Positions 17,763 to 26,379 of a stretch of DNA of 64,000 nucleotides are shown one piece after another. Below the pieces are notes generated by a model. It was not told where the DNA came from. It ran no database searches and saw nothing but the letters and a program-made list of their open reading frames with translations. Position numbers and translations under genes: made by a program. Origin of the DNA: Flavobacterium frigidimaris (GTDB taxonomy: Bacteria > Bacteroidota > Bacteroidia > Flavobacteriales > Flavobacteriaceae); NCBI GenBank assembly GCA_900129595.1, contig FQWG01000025.1:1-64000 (forward strand), read 5' to 3'. How positions within the stretch are numbered: the stretch's first letter is position 1; every line of letters begins with the position of its first letter.

Positions 17763-18293
17763 TTATTTATTTTGAAAATATTTATTGATTAATTTCAAAG
17801 CTGATTTTGTTTCAATTATCATAATTCTACCACCGAAATGGAATGCTCCAAGTGTTTTTTCATAATGATCAACTAATTGCGATTTTGAAAGAAAAGAAAC
17901 ATTTCCATCGTGACCGCGCTGAAAAGATAATTTACATGCATAAGCAACTAGATTACCAGCTACACCAGCATAAACCTTCGTTTGTCCTTTATTGAATGGA
18001 GCACTTTCAACAAGATGCATATAGACATGATCTGACTTAACTTCTAAGCTTATAAGACCTTGAATTATTTTTGAATTTCCAAAAATTGTAAGTTTATAAA
18101 CATCTCTAATTGGATTTTTAAATTCTTCATTCCAATTAAAAAGCCAGCCATTTTTCTTTGTTAAAGACTTTAAATCAGAATTTTGGACAATAGAAATTTC
18201 AGTCTGAAAACTATCTCCAGTAATCACGTTTTCTATTGAGTTTGTTAATTTGTCAATTATAAAATCGAGTCCTGATTCTGCTTCTTTATCCAT
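17763..18293 (-). CDS. Hypothetical protein with GNAT-like C-terminal half
   Basis: 176 residues. The C-terminal half (VESAPFNKGQTKVYAGVAGNL, then VAYACKLSFQRGHDGNVSF and a final GGRIMIIE strand) has the strand-helix order seen in GNAT acyltransferases: a beta-bulge strand, a loop and helix where acyl-CoA would bind, and the long F-Q-R-G segment common in Bacteroidota GNAT-like proteins. No signal peptide or membrane segment. It is the first gene of a two-gene unit with the 50-residue peptide. The acceptor is unknown, and acyltransferase activity is an inference from fold-like sequence patterns only. Confidence 0.6.
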   Translation of the reverse strand: MDKEAESGLDFIIDKLTNSIENVITGDSFQTEISIVQNSDLKSLTKKNGWLFNWNEEFKNPIRDVYKLTIFGNSKIIQGLISLEVKSDHVYMHLVESAPFNKGQTKVYAGVAGNLVAYACKLSFQRGHDGNVSFLSKSQLVDHYEKTLGAFHFGGRIMIIETKSALKLINKYFQNK

Positions 18294-18503
18294 ACTGCTA
18301 ATTTAATGAATATAATTTAATTTTGAAAACATTTGAATATGGAAAATAAATTCTGCCGACCCTCTCGACAGAATTGCTGGACTGTAATAGTTTCGAACCT
18401 AACAGTTGGATCGGCTATCATAACTCGTTTTCTATTTCTAAAATACTGGTGCGCCACGATTCTGCCACGAAACTTCAACTGATAAAATATTTTTAGAAAA
18501 CCT

Positions 18504-18538
18504 CCTTAACTTTTTGTGGCAAAAAAGGTATCCACTCC
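18504..18538 (+). repeat. 35-bp repeat, copy 1
   Basis: The sequence from CCTTAACTTTTTGTGGC to TCCACTCC resembles that at 28539-28573. Both copies lie just upstream of a decayed IS6 right end. This could be old attachment-site or integrase-end sequence, or a shared IS flank. Confidence 0.4.
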
Positions 18539-18800
18539 AAAATTCGCCAGTGTAAATATCTCAATAATATTATAGAGCTGGATCATCGTTTTATCAAATG
18601 ACGTATTCAAAATGGATTAGGCTTTAAAAGTTATGAATCGGCTAGACGAACGTTGAGCGGAATTGAAGTTGTACATATGCTGAGAAAGAATCAGATAGTT
18701 AAACCCGGGATAACTATGTTTAAATCATTCTGTAAATTGGTAGCATAACTTTTAAATTACTTAAAAACTTGCATTTGATTCTCTCAGATGCGACAGAACC
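18535..18800 (+). mobile_element. IS6-family element fragment (3' part)
   Basis: Matches the last third of the transposase gene (from the IKIRQCKYLNN segment) and ends with the perfect right inverted repeat AGATGCGACAGAACC (18786-18800). The reading frame is broken by a TGA in the IKWR motif, and the catalytic Glu-Gln has become Glu-Leu. The left part is missing. Confidence 0.85.
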
Positions 18801-18905
18801 AAAAAAAGACCTTGTAACATCTACAATAGATTTGAGAAATAGAATTAGGGAAAAATAGTTTTGTGTTTGAATTATTTACTTCTCTTTATTGTTTAAAATA
18901 AATAG

Positions 18906-18939
18906 AAAAAGCTGTCAAAAATTTGACAGCTTTTTTTTT
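18906..18939 (+). terminator. Strong hairpin terminator
   Basis: AAAAAGCTGTCAAA (18906-18919) and TTTGACAGCTTTTT (18922-18935) form a 14-bp stem, followed by more T. No intact gene lies just upstream on the plus strand, so it is probably left over from a gene lost when the IS6 fragment arrived. Confidence 0.75.
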
Positions 18940-19036
18940 GATCAATACTTAACGCATTTAAAATGTTCAATGTTTTAATCTATATTTGGATAAAAGTCTG
19001 AGGCTTTAAGTATAAAAATAGACCCTATAAATAAAA

Positions 19037-20191
19037 ATGAACATAAATACAATCCAACATCACAGCTATGAAAAAGGACTTCCTCAAGAAGGAAATTTTA
19101 TACTTGGACAAAAACACGGAGACAATATATTTGTATATCAGGCATTCAATGATAAAATTGCGGACTATGCGATAGAAAATCAAAAATTTGGAGGACAAGA
19201 GTACAGCTTTGACAGAATGACTTGGATAAAACCAAACTTTTTGTGGATGATGTACAGGAGTGATTGGGCGAACAAAGACAGCAACCAAAGTCGAATTTTA
19301 GCTATTGAAATGACTTTTGAAGGTTTTCAAGAGCTTCTTGCCGAAGGCATTTTAACAAGCTATAATGAAGCCTATGGCGATGAATCTGCATGGAAAGAAA
19401 AACTAAATACTAGCAACGTAAGAATTCAGTGGGATCCTGACCATAATAGTAAAGGAGACAAGTTAAAACGCAGGGCTATTCAAATAGGAATTAAAAATGA
19501 AGCTTTAAGAAAGTTTAATAGCAAATTTATAAAATCAATTCAAGACATTACTGCTTTTGTAAAAGAACAAAAAGAAAAAATTGACAGCGGAAAAGGTTGG
19601 TATTATGTGATTAACGAATCTATAATTGAAGTCAACAGTGATTTAAAAAAGAAATTTTCTATGCCTGAAGTATTTCGAACATCATTTGTTGAAGAACTAA
19701 TTTTAGAATTTGAGAATACAAAAGAAATCAGTCAAACAAATTTTGAAAAGTTGCTAGTTGATAACGATCAACCAGAAAGAGCTGAATTTGTTGGTTATGT
19801 AAAAAATTACATTAATGCAGAATTATCAAGGTATCTTTTGAAAGCTGCTATTCTTTACAGAAGAGATGAGGAATTGGGTGCGTTTGACTGTATGTGCGAA
19901 GACCTTCTGATGCTTAGTTACTTTGCCAGTAAGAATAAGAATATAATTGATCTTCACTTGATTTTGGAAGCTAAATTAGTAGATTTTGACACTTGGTGCG
20001 GATTTGATGGTGAAATGATTTTTTATCCTTTGGGACATCAACAAACAAAAGAATACATCGCAAGCTCTAAAGATTTTTTAGTAGAAAATATTCCAGGATT
20101 TGCCCCTCAAACGGCTGACTATTTCATTGAATCTTTTGACGAAGAATATTTGTATAAAGAAATCCATAGCAGAGCCTTTTGGTATTTTTGA
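19037..20191 (+). CDS. DUF4291 protein with extra C-terminal region
   Basis: 384 residues. The first ~200 match DUF4291: IFVYQAFNDKIADYA, FGGQEYSFDRMTWIKPNFLWMMYRS and an RAIQIGI strand near residue 155. Proteins of this family are usually about 200 residues. Here ~180 more residues follow, mostly helical and acidic, with LSRYLLKAAILYRRDEELGAF and TWCGFDGEMIFYP; I do not recognise this part. DUF4291 has no established biochemical function. The gene stands alone between IS6 debris and an SRPBCC pseudogene, so it is probably accessory. Confidence 0.8.
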   Translation: MNINTIQHHSYEKGLPQEGNFILGQKHGDNIFVYQAFNDKIADYAIENQKFGGQEYSFDRMTWIKPNFLWMMYRSDWANKDSNQSRILAIEMTFEGFQELLAEGILTSYNEAYGDESAWKEKLNTSNVRIQWDPDHNSKGDKLKRRAIQIGIKNEALRKFNSKFIKSIQDITAFVKEQKEKIDSGKGWYYVINESIIEVNSDLKKKFSMPEVFRTSFVEELILEFENTKEISQTNFEKLLVDNDQPERAEFVGYVKNYINAELSRYLLKAAILYRRDEELGAFDCMCEDLLMLSYFASKNKNIIDLHLILEAKLVDFDTWCGFDGEMIFYPLGHQQTKEYIASSKDFLVENIPGFAPQTADYFIESFDEEYLYKEIHSRAFWYF

Positions 20192-20233
20192 TCATTTAAT
20201 ACGTAACTCTAGGCTTATAAAAATAGGAAAGCC

Positions 20234-20463
20234 ATGCAAAAATTACGATTTAAAAAAGAAATAAATGTATCAGCTTCAGCTCAAAAAGTATGTGAAACGA
20301 TGCTGGGCTTAAAGGATAAAGCCACTTACGAATATTAGGTTGCAACTTTTGACCCTACATCTACTTATGAAGGAAGTTGAGAAAAAGGAAGTAAAAATCC
20401 TTTTTGTTGGAACAGGTGAAAAGGTAAAAAAGGCGGCATGATTTGGGAAATTACAGAACAATG
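20234..20463 (+). pseudogene. SRPBCC domain protein remnant
   Basis: Begins with ATG and reads MQKLRFKKEINVSASAQKV, then ETMLGLKDKATYEY, FDPTSTYEGS and KGGMIWEITEQ, the typical N-terminal half of an SRPBCC/AHSA1 protein. It has in-frame stops (TAG after ATYEY where W is expected, TGA after TYEGS where W is expected) and a frameshift, and it ends where the DUF6965-bearing segment begins. Both stops replace conserved tryptophans, consistent with single-base changes. Confidence 0.8.
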
Positions 20464-20489
20464 AAAGAGGCCTCTAAACGTGCTTTATC

Positions 20490-20732
20490 TCAAGACTCTT
20501 CCGCTGGCTTTTCACTTTTGGCTTCCTGCGCCATGCGTCTTACTATGACGTAAAACTCTTTTAAATGCCACCAGGCAGGGCACATATCAAGGTCTCCTTT
20601 ATAATGGTATATAGTGAGAAAACAGCTTTTAAGGAAAAGCTGGGAATCTGTGATTCTCGCCCATGGCTTTAATTCCACTTCCTCAGGCGGGGGAGTGGCT
20701 TGAAAATAGCGTTTTATTTCTTCTGGGGTCAT
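20490..20732 (-). CDS. DUF6965 family protein
   Basis: 80 residues: MTPEEIKRYFQATPPPEEVE, then KPWARITDSQLFLKSCFLTI, CPAWWHLKEFY and a polar tail. It is almost identical to the protein encoded at 27554-27790 except for the last ~18 residues. The family is common in Bacteroidota, often in several copies next to mobile DNA; its function is unknown. No signal peptide or membrane segment. The copy number here reflects a repeated segment rather than local need. Confidence 0.8.
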   Translation of the reverse strand: MTPEEIKRYFQATPPPEEVELKPWARITDSQLFLKSCFLTIYHYKGDLDMCPAWWHLKEFYVIVRRMAQEAKSEKPAEES

Positions 20733-21010
20733 GGGGCAAAATTAGGTAAAAAGTGCAGAGAGGGCAAGGGCTTAGGGTCAATTTCTGGGTCAGTGTTTTT
20801 ATGTGTTTTACCTGCATTTGTTCCAACTGTACTGAGGCTCATTAAATTATCCCTTCAGATTCTGTTTTTATTTTTTCAGGTTTCCATTTGGGCTGGTCTG
20901 GACCTGCGGCGCCCTTTGAGAATTCATGCAGATGCGGGTTGCTTTACTTCCTTAATGCTTTTTTTTAGGAGATATTCCCGCTATGCGTTCCACCCGAGCG
21001 CTAGCGTGGA
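20733..21010 (-). repeat. Repeat segment accompanying DUF6965, copy 1
   Basis: Contains a short block (about 20955-21010; AGGAGATATTCCCGCTATGC and GTTCCACCCGAGCG) that resembles 28160-28275. Both copies lie upstream of a DUF6965 gene. The rest is T-rich on the plus strand and shows no credible gene. Confidence 0.5.
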
Positions 21011-21396
21011 AAAATTGGTCAGACAGACCATATACTTTCTGTATAATTTGATCAGTAGTTTCGCAATGTGTCGACCAACAATATTTAATTTAAATTGATC
21101 ATGACTATTTGGGATTAATTCTAGTTTAAATTGTTGTTAGTGAGTATCTAATCTTTTATTTGTCATATTATGAAGTTCTATTAAATACACAATAAATTGA
21201 AACTGAATTAAGATGGTCATTTTATTTTGACAGATAATGGTCAATTGAACTGATTTTCCAGTAATGATAACAAATTAGTAGATTCATCAAATATTTCGTA
21301 ATTTCTTGATCGCAGTGTTCGGGGACTAACTAAGAAACATGTGATTTTAAATAAAATCACATGTTATCTGCACACGAGTCTTTCGATTTTAACCAC
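21011..21396. other. AT-rich intergenic stretch
   Basis: About 385 bp between the repeat and the histidine kinase gene. GTGATTTTAAATAAAATCAC (21342-21361) is a palindrome that could serve as terminator of the kinase gene, but it lacks a T-run. I see nothing else. Confidence 0.4.
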
Positions 21397-22905
21397 CTAA
21401 AGCGCTTCTGCGATTTGTCTTAATGGTAAAGTGACAATGAATTCTGCGCCATTATCTTTTTCTCCCATGGCAGTAATGCTCCCGCCATGTCTTTTGGCTA
21501 TTTTTCTGCAAAGCGCCAGACCAAGCCCGTTGCCTTCATACTGGTCTTTGGAATGGAGTCTTTCAAAGGCATTAAAGATTCTTTCGGCATGAATTATATC
21601 AAGTCCAATACCATTGTCTTTAATGGTTATTTGTACCTGTTCGATACTTTCATTATTTACCATCATAAATGATATGATAACCCTCGGCGGCTCATCTGCT
21701 TTTGAGAATTTTAAAGCATTATGGATCAGGTTATAGAAAAGCTGCTGAATCAGAATAGTGGCCCCTTGTATATCAGGAAGCTCACTTGTGATCAGTATAG
21801 CCTCTTTTTCCTTTATGATGAGTTCGAGATCTGTTTTGATACTTTCCACCACCTCATTGAGGTTTATCTTTTCAATGGGCTGTGTTTTTTTATCCAGGGT
21901 GGAGTAGGCCAGAATTCCTTCTATGATGTTCTGCATCCTTTGCGCGGACTGATCTACCTTTTGCAGGAATTTTTTAGAGTTTTCGTTAAAATCAGCTTTG
22001 TATTGGTCTTTTAAAATACTGTTGAAAGTTTTAATTTTTCTAATAGGTTCTTTAAGGTCATGGCTCACCACATTGGCAAAATGCAAAAGATCATCATTGG
22101 ATCTTCTGAGCTCCTGTGTGCTTTCAGCGACCTGTTTTTTTAGCTCCTCTTCAAATTGTTTCTGCTCATGAATATCCTGTATGATTCCAATAATAGTCAT
22201 TGGAGTTCCTTTTTCATCCTTGATGATCTTCCCGTTGATCTTGACCCATTTGACTGATCCGTCATCATTTATAATTCGGGCCTGATACGACATCTTTCCT
22301 GTAATGAGTGATTCCTGGTGTACTTTCTCGCGCAGGGCCTGATCCTCGGGATGCAGTTTGGCTATAAGCTCTTCATTGGCAATTTCCCTGTCGATGGACC
22401 AGATGGTGTTGAAATTTCCCGAAGTTTTAATTTGTTTTGTGGCAAGATCTATTTCATAGGTACCCATCCCTGAGGAGTCAATAGCCATCCTTAGCCTTTC
22501 CTCAGCATTTTGGGTCTGTTGTTTTGCCAGATGCAGGTCAGTGACGTCCGATCCTGTATTCATGACCGCATAGATTTTTCCCTGCTGATCAAAAAGAGGG
22601 ATAAAGCTGTAGTTAAAATAATAGGTTTGTAATGCACCATCAATCAATAAATCGACCTGTTTGTCTTTTGCATGGAAGGCAATTCCTGATTTAAGTACGC
22701 CTGAAGCCTGCTGAAAAAACGGCTGGTTTTGAATTTCAGGGAGCACATCCAGATAGTTTTTTCCAATTACCTGATCTCCTTTTCCCCAGGTCTGTATCAT
22801 AGCAGGGTTGGCTAATTCTATTTTTAATTCTTCTCCTGTGTAAACAGCGAGAGGCAAAGGGGTATTATCCACAATGTCCTTCAAAAGCAATAGGTTATCA
22901 TACAT
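21397..22905 (-). CDS. PAS-domain sensor histidine kinase
   Basis: 502 residues, no membrane segment, so probably cytoplasmic. Two PAS domains (about 8-130 and 140-260, the second with a PAC-like GSVKWVKINGKIIKDEKG), a short coiled coil, a HisKA dimerisation domain with the phospho-accepting His in VSHDLKEPIRKIKTF, and an ATP-binding domain with N box (LIHNALKFSKADE), DNGIGLD and GNGLGLALCRKI. It should autophosphorylate in response to a ligand or redox signal. No response regulator is adjacent; the CheY-like gene at 24984 is a possible partner two genes away on the other strand. Confidence 0.92.
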   Translation of the reverse strand: MYDNLLLLKDIVDNTPLPLAVYTGEELKIELANPAMIQTWGKGDQVIGKNYLDVLPEIQNQPFFQQASGVLKSGIAFHAKDKQVDLLIDGALQTYYFNYSFIPLFDQQGKIYAVMNTGSDVTDLHLAKQQTQNAEERLRMAIDSSGMGTYEIDLATKQIKTSGNFNTIWSIDREIANEELIAKLHPEDQALREKVHQESLITGKMSYQARIINDDGSVKWVKINGKIIKDEKGTPMTIIGIIQDIHEQKQFEEELKKQVAESTQELRRSNDDLLHFANVVSHDLKEPIRKIKTFNSILKDQYKADFNENSKKFLQKVDQSAQRMQNIIEGILAYSTLDKKTQPIEKINLNEVVESIKTDLELIIKEKEAILITSELPDIQGATILIQQLFYNLIHNALKFSKADEPPRVIISFMMVNNESIEQVQITIKDNGIGLDIIHAERIFNAFERLHSKDQYEGNGLGLALCRKIAKRHGGSITAMGEKDNGAEFIVTLPLRQIAEAL

Positions 22906-23185
22906 CAGTGGTGGTTTTTATTGCAACGAATATATTGTGGATTTTCTCTTTTTCAGTTACACGATTTCAGTAGAATCTTTCATTATTCTACCATAGAATT
23001 TTTATTGCTTGCGATTTAATGGGCGAGATTTATTTTAATAATAATGACTCGATTTGAAACAAGCTCATTGTTGAACCATAGTAATGAGCAGTAGAAATTA
23101 TCGAAATAAACCCCAGCCTAGAGGGGTATTAATTATAAAAATAAAATAAAAAACTCAATTTCAATGAGTTCTCATTTAATAAAGC
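22906..23185. other. Divergent intergenic region, kinase/cold-shock gene
   Basis: About 280 bp between two divergently transcribed genes. An imperfect inverted repeat, AACTCA (spacer) TGAGTT near 23152-23170, lies just upstream of the cold-shock -7 box. Nothing else recognised. Confidence 0.4.
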
Positions 23186-23193
23186 TACCTTTG
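23186..23193 (+). promoter_or_regulatory. -7 box of the cold-shock gene
   Basis: TACCTTTG matches the Bacteroidota -7 consensus TAnnTTTG and lies 19 bp before the ATG, giving a very short leader. No clear TTG -33 element is visible at the usual distance. Confidence 0.55.
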
Positions 23194-23212
23194 AGCAATT
23201 AAATACATTAAA

Positions 23213-23404
23213 ATGCAAGAAGGTACAGTAAAATTTTTCAATGAAGAAAAAGGGTTCGGATTTATAACTCCAAATAACGGAGGGGCCGAAGTTTTTGTTC
23301 ATGCTTCAGGTCTATCAGAAAACATCGCTCAAGACGATGCAGTACGATATGACGTAGAAGAAGGCCGTAAAGGTCCAAACGCAGTAAACGTAGTTGTAGC
23401 ATAA
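23213..23404 (+). CDS. Cold-shock domain protein (CspA family)
   Basis: 63 residues forming one cold-shock domain. Both nucleic-acid-binding motifs are present: RNP1 as KGFGFITP and RNP2 as VFVHAS. It binds single-stranded RNA or DNA and acts as an RNA chaperone. The protein is slightly shorter than CspA (70). The gene is monocistronic, with its own -7 box and a strong terminator. Confidence 0.95.
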   Translation: MQEGTVKFFNEEKGFGFITPNNGGAEVFVHASGLSENIAQDDAVRYDVEEGRKGPNAVNVVVA

Positions 23405-23427
23405 CCATACTATCACAGTGAGCTTTT

Positions 23428-23460
23428 AAAGGCACCTCTAACGAGGTGCCTTTTTTGTTT
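23428..23460 (+). terminator. Terminator of the cold-shock gene
   Basis: AAAGGCACCTC (23428-23438) pairs perfectly with GAGGTGCCTTT (23443-23453), a 4-nt loop, then a T-run. It also lies at the end of the convergent KAS III gene. Confidence 0.92.
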
Positions 23461-23493
23461 GTACCAGGGATCAGTTTCCCGCTATAAAACTGC

Positions 23494-24552
23494 TTAAACT
23501 TTGTAAACAAAGGCATTAATATTCATCCCTGCACCAACAGACGCAAATAAAATGATATCTCCAGTTTTTATTTCATGTCCGGGCAGTTTCCCTTTTGAAA
23601 TTAAATCATACAGCGTAGGGATTGTTGCCACGCTGCTGTTTCCCAGAAATTTAATAATCATGGGCATAACATCTTTCGGAGGTGTTTTTCCATAGAGCTT
23701 ATAAAATCTGTTAACGATGGCCTCATCCATCTTTTCATTGGCCTGATGTATTAATATCTTTTTGATCTGATCGATCTCAATTCCTGCTTTTTCCATGCAG
23801 CTTTTCATTGCCTGGGGCACTTGGTTTAATGCAAATTCATATATTTTTCTTCCATGCATCTTGATATACCTTACATCCTGATTTTGGGCGGGATCAAAGG
23901 AGCTGCCAAAGTAGAGATAGTCTGCCTGCTCAAAGGTAAAACTCGCACTGCTGTGAGACAGCAAACCTTTATGGGTGTCTGATAATTCAACAATTGCCGC
24001 CCCAGCGCCATCTGCATAGATCATGGAATCCCTGTCATGCTGGTCTACAACACGCGAAAGGCATTCGGCGCCGATTACCAAACAGCGACTGGCTATCCCT
24101 GCCTGCATATAGGCGTTGGCATGAATCATGCCCTGAATCCAGCCCGGGCATCCAAAAATGATATCCAGAGCAATACAGGCGGGATTTTTAATCTTTAACT
24201 TATTTTTGACCCGGGAGGCCAGGCTGGGCAGCATATCGGACTGTATGGTATTATAACGCACATCACCAAAATTATGTGCCACTATAATGTAGTTGATACT
24301 CTCGGGATCAATTCCGGCGGTATCAATAGCCTTTTGGGCGGCTATAAAAGCCAGGTCAGATGCAGCATAATGCCCGGGAGCATAACGGCGCTCCTCAATT
24401 CCTGTAATGGCAGTAAATTTCTCGATAATGCGTTCTCTGGAAGAATTCAATGACCTGCCATTTTCATCTAAAAAATGGTGGTTCTCAAAGTATTTATTAG
24501 AGACTCTGATTTCGGGAATACAACTGCCAGAACCTATAATTCTCATATTCAT
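23494..24552 (-). CDS. 3-oxoacyl-ACP synthase III-like enzyme (KAS III/FabH family)
   Basis: 352 residues of thiolase fold. The catalytic triad is visible: Cys in DIIFGCPGWIQGM, His in ILIHQANEKM and Asn in FLGNSSVATIP. KAS III enzymes make a Claisen condensation of an acyl-CoA with malonyl-ACP, starting fatty acid or related chains; relatives in secondary metabolism also act as acyltransferases. No acyl-carrier protein or other fatty-acid gene is nearby, so this is probably a stand-alone paralogue rather than the housekeeping FabH. It is convergent to the cold-shock gene. Confidence 0.9.
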   Translation of the reverse strand: MNMRIIGSGSCIPEIRVSNKYFENHHFLDENGRSLNSSRERIIEKFTAITGIEERRYAPGHYAASDLAFIAAQKAIDTAGIDPESINYIIVAHNFGDVRYNTIQSDMLPSLASRVKNKLKIKNPACIALDIIFGCPGWIQGMIHANAYMQAGIASRCLVIGAECLSRVVDQHDRDSMIYADGAGAAIVELSDTHKGLLSHSSASFTFEQADYLYFGSSFDPAQNQDVRYIKMHGRKIYEFALNQVPQAMKSCMEKAGIEIDQIKKILIHQANEKMDEAIVNRFYKLYGKTPPKDVMPMIIKFLGNSSVATIPTLYDLISKGKLPGHEIKTGDIILFASVGAGMNINAFVYKV

Positions 24553-24953
24553 ATTTCCAAAATTTAGTCTGCGAATTTATTAAACAGAACTATTTTTCAA
24601 AAATGTTTTTTCTTTTTTTTTAATTTGGAATCCAGTAGCGAGCAGGCGCTTGAATACCTGGTCCAGACCACCATCACTCAAGGCAATAGGTAACTATTAA
24701 TGTGCCAAGGCTCTTATGGAACCCCAATAAAGGGCTTGTCATTATCACAAGGCTGTCATTACTATTCCCAGCCGTTGTGGTATCTGTTGTAGAGTCAATG
24801 ATCTTTCCCACAGAAATAAAAAAAAATCCCCAGTCCTTTTGTTTGTTGGCAAAATTGCCGCCCATTTATTATTTGCCACTGCGCCTTATATCTAAATTTG
24901 TTACTGATTTTAAGATTATTGATTTGCAGCAAATTTTATTATATAATATATAG
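24553..24953. other. Intergenic stretch without recognised gene
   Basis: About 400 bp. A 63-codon frame on the minus strand (24674-24865) has no family resemblance and no good ribosome site, and I do not call it. The GC is a little higher than in other gaps, so it may be an old gene remnant. Confidence 0.4.
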
Positions 24954-24961
24954 TATTTTTG
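24954..24961 (+). promoter_or_regulatory. -7 box of the response-regulator gene
   Basis: TATTTTTG matches TAnnTTTG and lies 22 bp upstream of the ATG. No TTG is found 17-19 bp further upstream. Confidence 0.45.
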
Positions 24962-24983
24962 ACAATTCTAAACCCCCTTTAAG

Positions 24984-25493
24984 ATGATAAGTTCTGAAAA
25001 TCCAGCCCTAACCACTAATGACTCAGAAGAAAAGGAGCCGGTAAAGATTATATTGGCCGAAGATGATAAAGACGACCAGGAATTATTCATCGATGCCCTG
25101 GATGAAGCAGAGATTGCCTCTGAGGTAACTACCGTAGAGAACGGGCAGGAGCTCCTCGATAACCTCAGGGATCAGTCCCAGAGAGATCCCGATATTATTT
25201 TTATCGATATCAATATGCCCGTTAAAGGAGGCAAAAAGGCGCTGGAAGAAATAAAGAACGATAAAGACCTTCGTGATATTCCCACCGTTATGCTCTCCAC
25301 CTGGGACCATGCTTCGGATATTGAAGATACCTTTGATAAGGGAGCGGACCTCTATGTCCAGAAGCCCAGTTCTTTTAATGGTTTTGTGCTGGTGCTCAAA
25401 AAAGTATTTCTTCTGCACTGGGCCAAAGCTTTACTAAGACCGGTTATAAGTTTATTTTTTGTTTCGGAAAAGAATATATCTCACAAGGATTAA
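24984..25493 (+). CDS. Single-domain response regulator (CheY-like)
   Basis: 169 residues: a receiver domain (about 20-145) with acidic pocket ILAEDDKDDQELF, phosphorylation site D in IFIDINMPVKGG, and the conserved T/S and K in VMLSTWD and YVQKPSS. No output domain; ~25 extra residues follow. Such proteins in Bacteroidota (the N-terminal ED-D-x-DD pattern) usually work with PAS-type kinases lacking a dedicated partner. The kinase at 21397 is a plausible partner by proximity only. Confidence 0.9.
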   Translation: MISSENPALTTNDSEEKEPVKIILAEDDKDDQELFIDALDEAEIASEVTTVENGQELLDNLRDQSQRDPDIIFIDINMPVKGGKKALEEIKNDKDLRDIPTVMLSTWDHASDIEDTFDKGADLYVQKPSSFNGFVLVLKKVFLLHWAKALLRPVISLFFVSEKNISHKD

Positions 25494-25745
25494 ATAATCC
25501 GCTTTTCTCCCTGCATATTTTAATTCGGACTTTATCCTTGCAATAGCTATAATTGATTGTGTAATTGCAATGGGGATATAATACTATAAATCCAGTATGG
25601 AGTAATTATAAAAAAGTATTTACAGAATTTAATACCGCTGTTTGATTTTCCGGTATCATCCGTTTATTTTTTCCTTATGATACTGTTTTAGCCGCATAAT
25701 CATTGATTTTAGTACCTAAATTTAGTAAAACCAATATGAAAAACA

Positions 25746-25795
25746 AAAAAAAACTGTCCGAAATTACTTTTCGGACAGCCTCTTCTTTTTTGTGG
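25746..25795. terminator. Bidirectional terminator
   Basis: CTGTCCGAAA (25754-25763) and TTTCGGACAG (25769-25778) form a perfect 10-bp stem with A-rich sequence on one side and T-rich on the other. It ends the Rid gene on the minus strand and can stop plus-strand transcription. Confidence 0.82.
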
Positions 25796-25845
25796 TCTTT
25801 AGGAGCCTATTGATCCTTAACCCATTCACTGCAATTGATGAAGGG

Positions 25846-26235
25846 TTATCTTACTGCTATAGCTTCCAGCTCCACTGTCAGTGTTTCAAAAAGACCTTTT
25901 ACCTCTAACAAAGTCATCGTCAGTTTGATGTCATTTTTGGCGATCCATTCCTGAAGGATAGGAAACTGGGGCCAAAGATCTGCAGTTGAGATGGTGTAGA
26001 TCTTTAAGTGCACAATATTTTTGCAGTCGTAACCAGCTTCGCGGATTACTTGTTCCAGATTTTGTATGGCTCCAGTCAATTGTGTTTTCATGTCGCCAGT
26101 ACTCGATTGTCCATCAGCGCTGATGGCTGTTTGCCCTGAAACGTAGAGTGTACCTTGTGTTTGTATTACTTCTACAGCTTGTACAAAACTGAGTTGATCT
26201 TGCCATTTCCAGGGATTAGTGATTTTCTTTTCCAT
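25846..26235 (-). CDS. Rid family protein (YjgF/YER057c/UK114), without the RidA arginine
   Basis: 129 residues with the Rid fold: LYVSGQTAISADGQSSTGD, a central helix QLTGAIQNLEQVIREAGYD and a final strand LTVELEAIAVR. RidA proteins deaminate reactive enamine/imine intermediates using an Arg in a segment near the C terminus (the PARS region). Here that region reads IKLTMTLLEV, without Arg, so this belongs to another Rid subfamily and is probably not an imine deaminase of the RidA type. Next gene upstream, same strand: a Crp/Fnr regulator 144 bp away. Confidence 0.85.
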   Translation of the reverse strand: MEKKITNPWKWQDQLSFVQAVEVIQTQGTLYVSGQTAISADGQSSTGDMKTQLTGAIQNLEQVIREAGYDCKNIVHLKIYTISTADLWPQFPILQEWIAKNDIKLTMTLLEVKGLFETLTVELEAIAVR

Positions 26236-26379
26236 TCTTTTTTGGGATTTTCTGTTGCCATGGATAGTCCATGGTTGTATTTAATTAATAATCCAAAGTT
26301 AGATGGAATGCAGGGATTTTGAAGATGACATTACTCACGATTATGGTGTGAGGTTTGTCACACCAGGCCCTTTGTTCGG

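Noticed and set aside
18340..18420. tRNA or tRNA remnant (a GTTTCGAACC word is present)
   Set aside because: No cloverleaf can be drawn, and the surrounding arms do not pair.
20700..21098. 132-codon plus-strand frame
   Set aside because: It runs antisense through the upstream end of a DUF6965 gene and a non-coding repeat; composition is not protein-like.
24674..24865. 63-codon frame on the minus strand
   Set aside because: No family resemblance, no ribosome site and no conservation clue.
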